From NCBI RefSeq assembly GCF_026151205.1, contig NC_087084.1, positions 1,650,312-1,714,311 on the forward strand: a stretch of 64,000 nucleotides of DNA, read 5' to 3'. How positions within the stretch are numbered: position 1 is the stretch's first letter; each line of letters opens with the position of its first letter. Shown one piece after another: positions 36,385 to 51,300 of this stretch. The DNA is from Bolinopsis microptera. Lineage: Eukaryota > Ctenophora > Tentaculata > Lobata > Bolinopsidae. A model generated the notes under the pieces. It was not told the DNA's origin, searched no databases, and saw only the letters and a list, made by a program, of their open reading frames with translations. The translations under genes and the position numbers were made by a program.

Positions 36385-39300
36385 CTGAAATTATTTGTGC
36401 TTGTAAAAATGTTCCGGGTGATAAGTACAGGTAAAATCATTTTTTTTAAATATTTGATTGTGCTGCTGGGAATTAAGACAGACCAAATAAACGTACAATC
36501 GTTTTTATCAGTTAAGATTTAAAATTAAGAAACTAATCAGCTGAATATAAATAATTATCTTACAAGCACATGTCTTGTCCACATCACCCTCCCAGAGTCC
36601 ATCATCTCCACACTTGTAAACAAGCTTGTTCTGAAATAGTGTTTTGTTGAGAGATAATCATCATAATTATGCTAGTCATATCATTATTATCCTAGACATG
36701 TCAAAGCTAGACATGTCAATGCTAGGCATGTCAATGCTAGACATGTCAATGCTAGACATGTCAATGCTAGACATGTCAATGCTAGACATGTCAATGCTAG
36801 ACATGTCAATGCTAGACATGTCAATGCTAGACATGTCAATGCTAGACATGTCAATGCTAGACATGTCAATGCTAGACATTTCAATGCTAGACATGTCAAT
36901 GCTAGACATGTCAATGCTAGACATGTCAATGCTGCTAGACATATCATACTTATATTTGATCATACGGCTCTGATTTGCTGATTGTCAAATATTGGAAAGA
37001 GCGTGGTATAATTCAGGTATGGAAACTCTTATCTTATTTAAGAAAGTAAGAAGGTTTAATTTTTTTTTACTTTGTAAAATTATATTCTATATTCTACAAA
37101 AGTTGCACGTAGTCGGTGGAGAATGTTAGGACATGTTTTGCGGGGTCCCGTTGACGGACCAGTGTTTTTTAGACTTGGGCGTTGTTTTTAACTATCCCTT
37201 GTTTAGAACTTTGTTTTTAATAATAAATTCTACGAACTAAATTGTAACTGAGAAGTGAGTACTGTTAACTGGTAACAATTAACTAACCTTGTACGGCTCA
37301 CACACAAACTGCACTGTTTCCAGATAGTCGTACTATTAACTGGTAACAATTAACTAACCTTGTACGGCTCACACACAAACTGCACTGTTTCTAGATAGTC
37401 GTACTATTAACTGGTAACAATTAACTAACCTTGTACGGCTCACACACAAACTGCACTGTTTCCAGATAGTCGTACTATTAACTGGTAACAATTAACTAAC
37501 CTTGTACGGCTCACACACAAACTGCACTGTTTCCAGATAGTCGTACTATTTACTGGTAACAATTAACTAACCTTGTACGGCTCACACACAAACTGCACTG
37601 TTTCCAGATAGTCGTACTATTTACTGGTAACAATTAACTAACCTTGTACGGCTCACACACAAACTGCACTGTTTCCATAGGGCCTGTCGTGATATCATGG
37701 ATCGCTTAGGTTCCACCAGGATCTGGTAGTCCTCATAATTCTGCGGCCTCTATGTGTCGTCATCTCGCACAACTCCGAAAAACCGTTGTGAGTTTGGCAT
37801 GTGAAAATTTGCAGCCCTCCAGACATCGATTGGGTTAACGAGTTGTCGTACGTCACCTCAAGATCGGGTGACAGGGGGCTGAACAGGCCAGAACCCAATT
37901 GATTGGGTCGGAGGTCACGTGATTATGAGCCTGAGGTCACGTGACTATGACGTCACCAGAGCTGAGAGCTCGTTCTCCGTTTCCCGCTCTTTGGACCAGG
38001 TGAGCTTGCATGCTTGTGAAAGTGGGTGTAAGTACAGCTGTACTGTAAGTGTAGTTACATCCAATTACCCCTAATAGAACGAAGATTTATTTCTGACAGA
38101 AAGCTAGAAATTTACCAAAATATCGACTTTGTTCAAAATTTATTTTGATGACCACTCCTGACCTAAAATTGCACGAGAAATCGATTAAACTTGGTTTCAG
38201 AACTCAACAATGCTTCCTTATGCCTTAAAATCCATTTTTATCGATAAAATAAACATTTTGATCCTGTGGATTAATTAGTAACAGGTAACAAATGCACAGA
38301 AAAAACCATCGCACTTACATTGCATTCTTAACGGGTCGATTTCGAGTGACCAATAATCGTCGTGATGATATTTATACGTCATGCGTTCCTGATCATCATC
38401 AGCAATCAAGAGACAGGAGCGGCGATTGCTTTAAATCAACGGTTTACGTTATTTTTGTGAATTCGACCCCTGTTTTAACGGTTATCACACTTTGTAATTG
38501 AATGTATTGAGGATAGCTTTACAAATAAGAGGACCAGTAAATAAAATTGCCACAAGTGTTTCTCTCACTCACTTTCGATAAGATACAATGGAAATTCTTA
38601 CTTCCATAAGATTCGGAATTTTTTTAAACGCTGAAGAAAATCGGAATTTTATAAAATTTAATCACGCATCTTCTGGAACCCTAAGCTTCATAAGAACCCT
38701 TACAAGGCGAGGTTCATTGCAGGTGCCCGTTTTTGCGTTACGAAACAACTTAACGTCCAAGTTAACTGTTGTCTGAAACTTTTGAGGAAATACTTTAAGA
38801 AATACTGCGAGGCAATATACAACAACAGCGGTATAAACATGTTTTGGAGCATAGATTCCTCAAGTGAATTCCTTGAAGCTATCAAAAATAGCGATGTTTA
38901 TAATATACAAGTATATGATTTTACTACTCTTTATACCAGATTAGACTTGATTGAAGTAGAGAATATGATTAATGAAGTTGTTGATTTAATATTTTCAGAC
39001 CGTAATAGATATATTTGTATTTCTAAAAGAGACAGTAATACATGTTTCTTTTCCAATAAAACCTATGATTCTCATGCCTGCTTTAGTCAAGATGACCTAA
39101 AAGAGGCTGTTAAATTTATTATTTATAACACTTATGTCGTCTTCGGTGGGATTGTATTCATACAAACCAAGGGTATTCCTATGGGTGGAAATTCAAGTTC
39201 CCCTATAGCTGATCTCACTGTTGGCAAAAAGGAATTTAATTATATGAAACGTTTACTTCAGGAAAAGAAAATGGGATTAGCAAAGATATTATCCAATAAT

Positions 39301-42300
39301 AAACGATATGTTGACGATTAACCTTAATATGACTACAAGCACATACACAGTGGCCAATTTGGTAAGCTGTTTACAGCAGGGTTTTAGCGTAATAATCGAT
39401 CTTTTAGAATGTCCTCCTCCTCCTGGGTCTTCCTGATCCTCCTCCTCCCTCTCAGTCATCCTCCTCAGTCATCCTCCTCAGTCATCCTCCTCAGTCATCC
39501 TCCTCAGTCATCCTCCTCAGCCATCCTTCTCAGCCATCCTCCTCAGTACTCTTCAGTCTTCAGTACTCTTCAGTCCTCCTCCTTCTAGGCGGACATAGCT
39601 ATAGGCGGACATAGGCGGACATAGACGGACATAGGCGGACATATACGAACATTAATGGACACCTAAATTGCTAAATAAAATGTTCAATTTTTGCTGTTAT
39701 AGGGGGGATCATGTTTTTTGTCCGTTCGGTACCCTATATTTTCAAAACGGACAAAAAATAGAGCGGACAAAAATGGACAAAAACGGACAAAAATGGAAAT
39801 AACATTTAGATGCTTCCTCCTCCTACTCTTCCTCCTCCTCCTCCTGGGTCTTCCTGATCTTCCTCAGTCCTCTTCCTCCTCCCCTCCTCAGTCCTCCTCC
39901 TACTCTTCCTCCTCGTCCTCAGTCCTCCTCATCAGTCCTTAACTGTCCTCCTCCCCAGTCCTCCTCCTCCTCCTGAGTCCTCCTCCTTAAATTTAACACG
40001 ATTTTCCGCAAAAACGCGAATTAAATAGGTAATAATTTATTTAGTCTCTTGAGTCTTAAAACCACTCAGGGGTTAGACGGGTTCCTGCTAGTAGACTTTA
40101 ACCTGTCGACAATATTTCAGGAATGATTCCCGCAAGAAATTATATTCCTTCGTTTTGCTGTGATCCCTACTCTGGAACTAACTGCTGATGGAATTTCATA
40201 CGATTCGTTGATTTTTTGTAAAAATTGAACTTATATTTTATAAAATTCCGATATTCTTCAACGGTTGAAAAATTCCGAATCTTATGGTTAAGTAAGAATT
40301 TGCATTGTGTCTTATCGAAAGTGAGTAAGAGAAACACTTGTGACAATTTTATTTACTGGTCCTCTTATTTGTAAAGATATCCTCAATACATTCTATGACA
40401 AAGTGTGATAACTGTTAAAACAGGGGTCGAATTTACAAAAAATAACGTAAACCGTTGATTTAAAGCAATCGCCGCTCCTGTCTCTTGATTGCTGATGATG
40501 ATCAGGAACGCATGACGTATAAATATCATCACGACGATTATTGGTCACTCGAAATCGACCCGTTAAGAATGCAATGTAAGTGCGATGGTTTTTTCTGTGC
40601 ATTTGTTACCTGTTACTAATTAATCCACAGGATCAAAATGTTTATTGAATCGATAAAAATGGATTTTAAGGCATAAGGAAGCATTGTTGAGTTCTGAAAC
40701 CAAGTTTAATCGATTTCTCGTGCAATTTTAGGTCAGGAGTGGTCATCAAAATAAATTTTGAACAAAGTCGATATTTTGGTAAATTTCTAGCTTTCTGTCA
40801 GAAAATAAATCTTCGTTCTATTAGGGGTAATTGGATGTAACTACAGTACAGCTGTACTTACACCCACTTTCACAAGCATGCAAGCTCACCTGGTCCAAAG
40901 AGCGGGAAACGGAGAACGAGCTCTCAGCTCTGGTGACGTCATAGTCACGTGACCTCAGGCTCATAATCACGTGACCTCCGACCCAATCAATTGGGTTCTG
41001 GCCTGTTCAGCCCCCTGTCACCCGATCTTGAGGTGACGTACGACAACTCGTTAACCCAATCGATGTCTGGAGGGCTGCAAATGTTCACATGCCAAACTCA
41101 CAACGGTTTTTCGGAGTTGTGCGAGATGACGACACATAGAGGCCGCAGAATTATGAGGACTACCAGATCCTGGTGGAACCTAAGCGATCCATGATATCAC
41201 GACAGGCCCTACTGTTTCCAGATAGTTGTACTATTAACTAGTAACAATTAACTAACCTTGTACGGCTCACACACAAACTGCACTGTTTCCAGATAGTCGT
41301 ACTATTAACTGGTAACGATTAACTAACCTTGTACGGCTCACACACAAACTGCACTGTTTCCAGATAGTCGTACTATTAACTGGTAACAATTAACTAACCT
41401 TGTACGGCTCACACACAAACTGCACTGTTTCCAGATAGTCGTACTATTAACTAGTAACAATTAACTAACCTTGTACGGCTCACACACAAACTGCACTGTT
41501 TACAGATAGTCGTACTATTAACTAGTAACAATTAACTAACCTTGTACGGCTCACACACAAACTGCACTGTTTACAGATAGTCGTACTATTAACTGGTAAC
41601 AATTAACTAACCTTGTACGGCTCACACACAAACTGCACTGTTTCCAGATAGTCGTACTATTTACTGGTAACAATTAACTAACCTTGTACGGCTCACACAC
41701 AAACTGCACTGTTTCCAGATAGTCGTACTATTAACTAGTAACAATTAACTAACCTTGTACGGCTCACACACAAACTGCACTGTTTCCAGATAGTCGTACT
41801 ATTAACTAGTAACAATTAACTAACCTTGTACGGCTCAAACACAAACTGCACTGTTTCCAGATAGTCGTACTATTAACTGGTAACAATTAACTAACCTTGT
41901 ACGGCTCACACACAAACTGCACTGTTTCTAGATAGTCGTACTATTAACTGGTAACAATTAACTAACCTTGTACGGCTCACACACAAACTGCACTGTTTCC
42001 AGATAGTCGTACTATTAACTGGTAACAATTAACTAACCTTGTACGGCTCACACACAAACTGCACTGTTTCCAGATAGTCGTACTATTAACTGGTAACAAT
42101 TAACTAACCTTGTACGGCTCACACACAAACTGCACTGTTTCCAGATAGTCGTACTATTTACTGGTAACAATTAACTAACCTTGTACGGCTCACACACAAA
42201 CTGCACTGTTTCCAGATAGTCGTACTATTAACTGGTAACGATTAACTAACCTTGTACGGCTCACACACAAACTGCACTGTTTCCAGATAGTCGTACTATT

Positions 42301-45300
42301 TACTGGTAACAATTAACTAACCTTGTACGGCTCACACACAAACTGCACTGTTTCCAGATAGTCGTACTATTAACTAGTAACAATTAACTAACCTTGTACG
42401 GCTCACACACAAACTGCACTGTTTCCAGATAGTCGTACTATTAACTAGTAACAATTAACTAACCTTGTACGGCTCAAACACAAACTGCACTGTTTCCAGA
42501 TAGTCGTACTATTAACTGGTAACAATTAACTAACCTTGTACGGCTCACACACAAACTGCACTGTTTCTAGATAGTCGTACTATTAACTGGTAACAATTAA
42601 CTAACCTTGTACGGCTCACACACAAACTGCACTGTTTCCAGATAGTCGTACTATTAACTGGTAACAATTAACTAACCTTGTACGGCTCACACACAAACTG
42701 CACTGTTTCCAGATAGTCGTACTATTAACTGGTAACAATTAACTAACCTTGTACGGCTCACACACAAACTGCACTGTTTCCAGATAGTCGTACTATTTAC
42801 TGGTAACAATTAACTAACCTTGTACGGCTCACACACAAACTGCACTGTTTCCAGATAGTCGTACTATTAACTGGTAACGATTAACTAACCTTGTACGGCT
42901 CACACACAAACTGCACTGTTTCCAGATAGTCGTACTATTTACTGGTAACAATTAACTAACCTTGTACGGCTCACACACAAACTGCACTGTTTCCAGATAG
43001 TCGTACTATTTACTGGTAACAATTAACTAACCTTGTACGGCTCACACACAAACTGCACTGTTTCCAGATAGTCGTACTATTTACTGGTAACAATTAACTA
43101 ACCTTGTACGGCTCACACACAAACTGCACTGTTTCCAGATAGTCGTACTATTTACTGGTAACGATTAACTAACCTTGTACGGCTCACACACAAACTGCAC
43201 TGTTTCCAGATAGTCGTACTGTTAACTGGTAACGATTAACTAACCTTGTACGGCTCACACACAAACTGCACTGTTTCCAGATAGTCGTACTATTAACTGG
43301 TAACAATTAACTAACCTTGTACGGCTCACACACAAACTGCACTGTTTCCAGATAGTCGTACTATTAACTGGTAACAATTAACTAACCTTGTACGGCTCAC
43401 ACACAAACTGCACTGTTTCCAGATAGTCGTACTATTAACTGGTAACAATTAACTAACCTTGTACGGCTCACACACAAACTGCACTGTTTCCAGATAGTCG
43501 TACTATTAACTGGTAACAATTAACTAACCTTGTACGGCTCACACACAAACTGCACTGTTTCCAGATAGTCGTACTATTAACTGGTAACAATTAACTAACC
43601 TTGTACGGCTCACACACAAACTGCACTGTTTCCAGATAGTCGTACTATTAACTGGTAACAATTAACTAACCTTGTACGGCTCACACACAAACTGCACTGT
43701 TTCCAGATAGTCGTACTATTAACTAATAACAATTAACTAACCTTGTACGGCTCACACACAAACTGCACTGTTTCCAGATAGTCGTACTATTAACTGGTAA
43801 CAATTAACTAACCTTGTACGGCTCACACACAAACTGCACTGTTTCCAGATAGTCGTACTATTAACTGGTAACAATTAACTAACCTTGTACGGCTCACACA
43901 CAAACTGCACTGTTTCCAGATAGTCGTACTATTAACTGGTAACAATTAACTAACCTTGTACGGCTCACACACAAACTGCACTGTTTCCAGATAGTCGTAC
44001 TCTGCCTTGTCAGTTCCTGTTATTCTACTTCCTTCAGGAACTCTTCTTTTACATCTCACTCCTGTGAGAGAGATAACAAATAATATTAAATGATAACATC
44101 TAAAAGTAAGCTATAACATAAGTATCCATATTCCGTGCACACTTTGAAACCATTTATTTATTTATCTACGATATTATGTTTTTTTGTTTGGTTGAATAAC
44201 TTTCCGTTAACTGATTGGGATCTGACACATGTAATTTTGTAATGATCTTTCTAATTTCTAATTTCTAATTTCTAATTTCTAATTTCTAAATTTCTAATTT
44301 CTAATTTCTATAAAACACGAATGAACTATTTAGAAAACGTAAGACTGTATCGAATAGAAAAATCCATAAACAGATAAACGAGTTCATTATTTGCCAGTTT
44401 ACTCTTCCGTAGAAAAACTACCATTGAATTTTGAAAGTTCTCCAAGTATTTGAAATCCAAATATCAACATTGAATATTGCAGCTTAAAGGTGTCTTAAAA
44501 CAATGGAAATATGTGTGGTGATCTACTAACGTTCACATTTTGGAGAAATCCCATCCCATTCTCCACTTTCAAGGCATGTTCGGGTATTCCGACCTTCTGG
44601 TACCATCTTATAGCCTGGATTACACATATACTGCACCGACCTGGTAAAATGGTTTTATCACTTCAACAGCTCCTTTAAGGTAATAATTATATGTCTAATA
44701 TCCACCTGCAACCAAAAATATTAAAAGGCCGTTATTTTGAATCATTTAAATATTTTAAATCTTTGCTTTAAGATTATTTTAAACTCACGTTCCCACCACG
44801 TTCTCATCAGCAGTCTCTATAATTCCGTTAAGAAGAGATAGTACGGGACAGGAGACACATTTACACTCGGGTGGGGCATATGTCCACTGTTTGTTGTTTG
44901 TGCACGTTCTTATATCTTCCCCCATCAGGTGGTACCTGGGGGTTATTACTTAGTAATACTACCTTACCGGACTTTATTAAACCTGGGGGTTGTTACTTAG
45001 TAATACTACCTTACCGGAATTTATTAAACCTGGGGGTTGTTACTTAGTAATACTACTTTACCGGAATTTATTAAACGGAGAGATTAATTGCGTCCAATAA
45101 TGAACAACAACTAAATCTAAATCACATGAAAACAGCGTTGGAGGCCCTAGAGTTCATATTGAACAACAACTAAATCTAAATCACATGAAAACAGCGTTGG
45201 AGGCCCTAGAGTTCACATTGAACAACAACTAAATCTAAATCACATAAAAACAGCGTTGGAGGCCCTAGAGTTCATTGAACAACAACTAAATCTAAATCAC

Positions 45301-48300
45301 ACGAAAACAGCGTTGGAGGCCCTAGAGTTCATAATGAACAACAACTAAATCTAAATCACACGAAAACAGCGTTGGAGGCCCTAGAGTTCGTTGAACAACA
45401 TTTGAAACCAGCGCTGACCTGTCATCCTTGCACTTGTACTGCACTGCCGCCCCCGGAGTGTCAGCACCCCCCTCTAACCCACCACTAATCTGAGTGACAC
45501 TGCCGTACAGGATATCCCCCACATTGCCACAGTGTTTCACTTTGCAGGAGGTGGGCCCCGGCCCGCTCCACTGGGAGCCGTTCAGACAGCGCCTCACAGG
45601 GTCACCGTACAACTCGTACCCTTCATCACACACGTAGTGTACTTGCTGACCTGAAGTGTTGTTTAGTGTGTTGTTACTTTATTGTTGTACTTTCTGCTGC
45701 TACTTTGTGCGATTTTCAAAAGGATAGAGTGTAGTTTTATAACTAGAGTGTAGTTTTATAACTAGAATTTAGTTTAGGTCTTCTCACTGGTACCAGCAAA
45801 TAAGAAAATAACAGTAATTTCTGAATTCTGTGTATCGAGGTTAATATTTAAATACCAAATAATATAAAAGTATTCCTACTCTTAACTTTGTTATAATACC
45901 CCATTACCCTGTGGCCGTCCATTAACCTACCGCCATAAGTGTATTTAGTGTCAGCATTAGCGACCTCCTCCAACACAGGGCACACTTGCTCCACACACAG
46001 AGGGAACTTGTTGTCCCACTCTTCATCCTCACCACACCTCAACACGGCCTGACCCGTCAGAGCGTAGCTCTCGTCACATTTAAACGTTACAGAGCTCCCG
46101 CACTCGTACTTTACTCGTATTGTGTTTGCTGTGAGTCTACCGTTACCTACTGCGTGATCAGGCTTACTGCACTGCTTCACTGAGAGATGGGGGGTTTTTA
46201 TAGAAATAGTATTTGAAGTAATAGTGAGGATTGAAAAGGTTGATTATCATGATATTTCGGTCGAGGATCACCCGAAGGCAAAAGTAAGTATGACACAAGC
46301 TTGAGGAATAAAAAAGAAAAACTCTCATTTTGTTACAGACTGACTATAAATATAGAACTTGTATATTGACTACATACCTTCACACTCAGTAGGTTTAGGA
46401 GGACTCCACCTGCCGTCTATACACTGCAGTATCTCCGCTCCAGGGTTAGTCGGACCATAACAAGGATCACACTCTATTCTGCGCAGAATGTCTGATTCCT
46501 TGACTATCCTCCCGTGGGTAACGTTTGCAAGGGGCTCACACTCGCTGTGTTCACATCTTGGGACGTCTTCCCTCCAGGTTCCATCTTGCTGGCAGGATAT
46601 TATCATGCTGCCAACTAGTTCCCAGCCTGAGGAATGCTTACTGTCAGCAGTAGTATTTGGGTAGTTTATAATAAATCAACCATCATTAAAGGATAATGTT
46701 CTGGTCCCCTAGTCCTACTTGAATTTATCCATTTACCTTTTGAAAAAAATATAGTGAAAGGTTACGAATCGAGGGCAGCCGGCAGGGGGGGGGGGTGGGT
46801 TTGGTTCCTAGATTGAACCAAATTTTTTAGCACATTTTTTTTTAGCACAAACACTCGAATTTTATAAACTTAACTGCAAGTAAAATTACACATCTTACCA
46901 TCTTCACACTCATATTCTATCTCAGTGTACGGTCTGTATTTGCCGTCCGTAGCAGCAGGATCTGGATAAGTTGTAGTTTTCATGTGTTGAGCTACTTCCG
47001 GGTGGGGGCAGGTTACTTCCTCACAGGTAGGGATAACTGTGTCATACTTACTGCTGCTCGTGCACTTCAGTTGTTTGTCTCCTACTAGTTTGTATCTGGT
47101 ACAGTGAGCATGTGAGTAAAAGGTAGTTTGATATATTGTCATGTAAGTAAAGCGCAAAATAATATAGAGCCATCTTTCAAAGTTGGCATCTTTGCTAGAG
47201 CCATAATGTTTTCGTTTGAACTGAAAATTAATAAAAGTCTTTAGCACAATGTCAAATAATGTTTGCACAAATGTCATGAATTCCTAAATAATACCGACTT
47301 ACCCTAAATCACACTCAAAGCTAACGGTTTCTCCACACTTGGGTATATCCTCGACATCATGACCACTTGTAATTCTTCCTGCAATATCATCCACTTAACC
47401 GTGTAATACAATTTGCAAGCCTACTTTGTAATAGCATACTATAGTGTCTATAGTACTGCAGTAATTTCTTCTGGTCAGACAATCTACACAACGTTTGAGC
47501 AACGTTTGATGCTCCATTAGAGATAGCGGGCAGATAACAAAGTATTGGATTGCAGAGTATTGAACCTTACGGTTAGAAATAGCAGGCAGATAACAAAGTA
47601 TTGGATTGCAAAGTATTGAACCTTACCGTTAGAGATAGCAGGCGGATAACAAAGTATTGGATTGCAAAATATTGAACCTTACCATTAGAAATAGCAGGCA
47701 GATAACAAAGTATTGGATTGCAAAGTATTGAACCTTACCGTTAGAGATAGCGGGCAGATAACAAAGTATTGGATTGCACGTGGGCTCTGGAGATGACCAA
47801 GTGACTCCTTTATTCCCATCAAATACACATTGTCTTATTTGTGCGTCTCCTCCCTGCAACTCAGAGCACGTGTTGCACTGGTAGGTAATGTTAGCTCCGT
47901 ATAGGACACCTTTACCCTGCTCTTGCAGTGAAGGGAACACTGCTCCGTTAGTGGGATCGTCCTGGGGTCTACAGGACATCTTCACACATTTAGGAGGTTG
48001 TGGGAACCATGCAGTCTTGTCACATCTTATCCAGGGAGTCCCCTCCATCTTGTACCCTTCCTCACACGTATACCAATACTGCTGGTTACAATCAGTATCC
48101 TCTAGGTTTATCTTAGCCTTCTTCATGTTAGCATGAGGAACAAGAGGGGGAGCCGGGCACTGCTTCCTGGCACATCCACTGTGAGGGTACTCCCAGGTTC
48201 CATCAGATTGGCAGAGTGCCTCCTCCGGCTGGGGGACGTGGAAACAGCGTCTCTGTCTGGGGTTTACTCCGCAGGTGTATTCTACCTGGTGTAGTGTAGT

Positions 48301-51300
48301 GTTAGTGTTAGTTAGACGTTAGTATAGTGTTAGTATAGTGTAAGTGTAGTGTAGTGTTATAATTCTACCTGGTGTAGTTATGTGTTAGTGTTAGTTATAC
48401 TAGTTAGTTATAGTGTTAGTATAGTGTAAGTGTAGTGTAGTGTTATAATTCTACCTGGTGTAGTTATGTGTTAGTGTTAGTTATACTAGTTAGTTATAGT
48501 GTTAGTATAGTGTTAGTGTAGTGTTAGTGTAGTGTTAGTGTAGTGTTAGTGTAGTGTTAGTATAGTGTTAGTATAGTGTAAGTGTAGTGTAGTGTTATAA
48601 TTCTACCTGGTGTAGTTATGCTGCTTTAGTCAGGTTTATTAGTATGGCGTCATTATAATATTTACAATAAAAAAGAGGTGCAGGTTTTATTGAAGTTGTT
48701 GTAGTTTGAATAGAACTCATGATAACTAAGTGATAACTCATTGATAACTCATTATATGAGTAGAACTCATGAACTAATGATAATTAAGTGTTATCTTACC
48801 TCGTACCCATATAGAGTATCGATATACTCAGCTACCAGCGGAAGACTGACAGAAATGTCTCCGCAATCGATCGCCACGCACTCCGGCTCCGTCCCTGACC
48901 ATTTCTCTCCGTCACATTTTCGTGTTACTGTTCGGGAACTGCAATATTTTTTTAAAAATTATAGAGGGTGTACATTTTTTGGTTCTTATTTTTTGTTACA
49001 TCTTATAACAAAAATGACACAACGCACGATAAGATAAAACGAAGAATATGTCACGACCAGATAACACACTCGATCAAGGTCAAGTTCCAATCTACAACCC
49101 AAACAAATGTCAGTAAAACAAATCTAACCTTGTAGTAGTAAAGTGGTAGCCGGTGTTACACTCGTACGTTACACTAGCCTCACACTGGAAGTTCTGAGAA
49201 CTTGTCATTCTGCCGTTAGCTGGTGTCCCTGGGTTGGAGCACCTCTTCTCTGAGGAAGATTAGGAAGAGTTAGGGAGATACTACACCTCTTCTCTGTTAA
49301 TATTAGGAAGAGTTAGGGAGATACTACACCTCTTCTCTGTTAATATTAGGAAGAGTTAGGGAGATACTACATTACCTCTCTGGGAGATTATTTAAAAGAC
49401 ATTTAAGAAGTAAAGGGATGAACTGAGATTTTTAAAATAAAGAGTTGGCACTGACCCTGACAGACAGGGAAACTTCCGTTCCAGTTCCCAGTAGCTTCGC
49501 ACTTTAGCACATGGAACCTTGGGTAGATGCTCTCTGTTTCTTTTACACTGTAGGACAATTTTATTATTGGGGGGTTATTAGGAGAGCTTCTGAGGGTTTT
49601 ATTCCTTTGTTTATACAGGGGGTGCTTTATAAGGGGGAGGGGGGGGTACAGGGGGGCTGTATAGAGGAGCGGTGCTGTACTGGAGGACGAAAGTGCAAAG
49701 AAACTGCTGCTAACTGCTGCTAACTGTTGCTAACTGCTGCTGACTGCTGCTAACTGCTGCTGACTGCTGCTAACTGCTGCTTACTGCTGCTACCTGCTGC
49801 TAACTGCTGCTAACTGCTGCTAACTGCTGCTAACTGCTGATAACTGCTGATAACTGCTGCTGACTGCTGCTAACTGCTGGTGACTGCTGCTAACTGCTGC
49901 TAACTGCTGCTAACTGCTGGTAACTGCTGCTAACTGCTGCTAACTGCTGGTGACTGCTGCTAACTGCTGCTAACTGCTGCTAACTGCTGGTAACTGCTGG
50001 TAACTGCTGGTAACTGCTGGTAACTGCTGGTAACTGCTGCTAACTGCTGCTAATTGCTGCTTACTGCTGCTAACTGCTGCTAACTGCTGCTAACTGCTGC
50101 TAACTGCTGCTGACTGCTGCTAACTGCTGCTAACTGCTGCTAACTGCTGCTAACTGCTGCTAACTGCTGCTGACTGCTGCTAACTGCTGCTAATTGCTGC
50201 TAACTGCTGCTAACTGCTGCTAACTGCTGCTAACTGCTGCTAGCAGCAGTTTTTTTGCACTTTAGTCTCCCTAGGGGGGGGGGGGGGGGTGTACAGGGGG
50301 TGTACAGGGGGCTGTATTACTAGCTCAACATAGTTAAAATCATTGGTAAGATTAGTTTTGTATTCTATGTGGAATTCGAAAACAATCTTCATCTGTTCAA
50401 TCTAACTTGAAATTTAATCAAACCCATGGAAATTGGAAGTGTTTAGTGTTTACCTTTCGTTTTTGAAGGCACTATTAAACTTGTAGCAATCATCACACTT
50501 GAACGTGACAACAGTACCGTACTCGTGTGTGAGATCAGGGAAGTGGGAGCGATAAGGTGAGGAGTTTATTGAGGTGCAGACTTTAACTAAGGGTGGAGGT
50601 TTCAGTTAGAGAACTGTGAAACAAAAATATTTAGATATCATTTTAACTATCACTAATCCGTTCATTTATTCGAGGTTACGTGTTGGCGAATGTATAAATT
50701 GATGAATCTGAAGCAATAAGAAAATTGAAACAATTATCATTCAAAAAACCAAGTTAAATATTCAGAAAGGGCTCCATTGGAGGGCTTCATTGGTTTTAGT
50801 AGGTTTCATATTTTTTTAAATAAATTTTTTAATTAAAAAAAAAAATAAGTAAATAAAATTTTAAAATTGTCTTACTTGAGCAGACAGGGTGTTTGCCGGT
50901 CCATTTTCCCCACTCAGTGCAGTTCCGGACCAAATCACCGTCCGTCAGGTAATACCCTTCATCACACTTGTAAACAGCCTGGGTTTTCAGTTTTAGGATA
51001 CACACAATACTTTCTCACTATTGATAGGCTAATTTTATTAATAACCGCTAAATATTGTCTTTCAGTGTTCAGGGAGAACAGTATATAGCTGGTGTACGCA
51101 TGACAAGGTCCCCCCTCCCCCCTCTCTTCCTACACCCCTGGTACGCATGACAAGGTCCCCCCCCCTCCCCCCCTTCCTACACCCCTGGTACGCATGACAA
51201 GGTCCCCCCCCCCTCCCCCTCTTCCTACACCCCTGGTACGCATGACAAGGTCCCCCCCCCTCCCCCTCTTCCTACACCCCTGGTACGCATGACAAGGTCC

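Noticed and set aside
36383..36432. Plus-strand mini-exon flanked by TTTGCAG and GTAAAA
   Set aside because: Overlaps the phase-consistent minus-strand terminal exon, encodes only ~15 residues and has no partner exon on the + strand.
36644..36973. Met-Asp-Met-Ser repeat ORFs on both strands
   Set aside because: Translation of a 15-bp minisatellite within an intron.
37695..41194. 67-codon ORF present at 37695-37898 (-) and 40991-41194 (+)
   Set aside because: The two copies are the two inverted arms of the same element; no domain, no start context; probably non-coding terminal DNA.
45931..45960. Donor GTAATG further into the ORF of CCP exon 35
   Set aside because: It would break phase with exon 36; GTAGGT at 45930 gives the correct codon and a normal module length.
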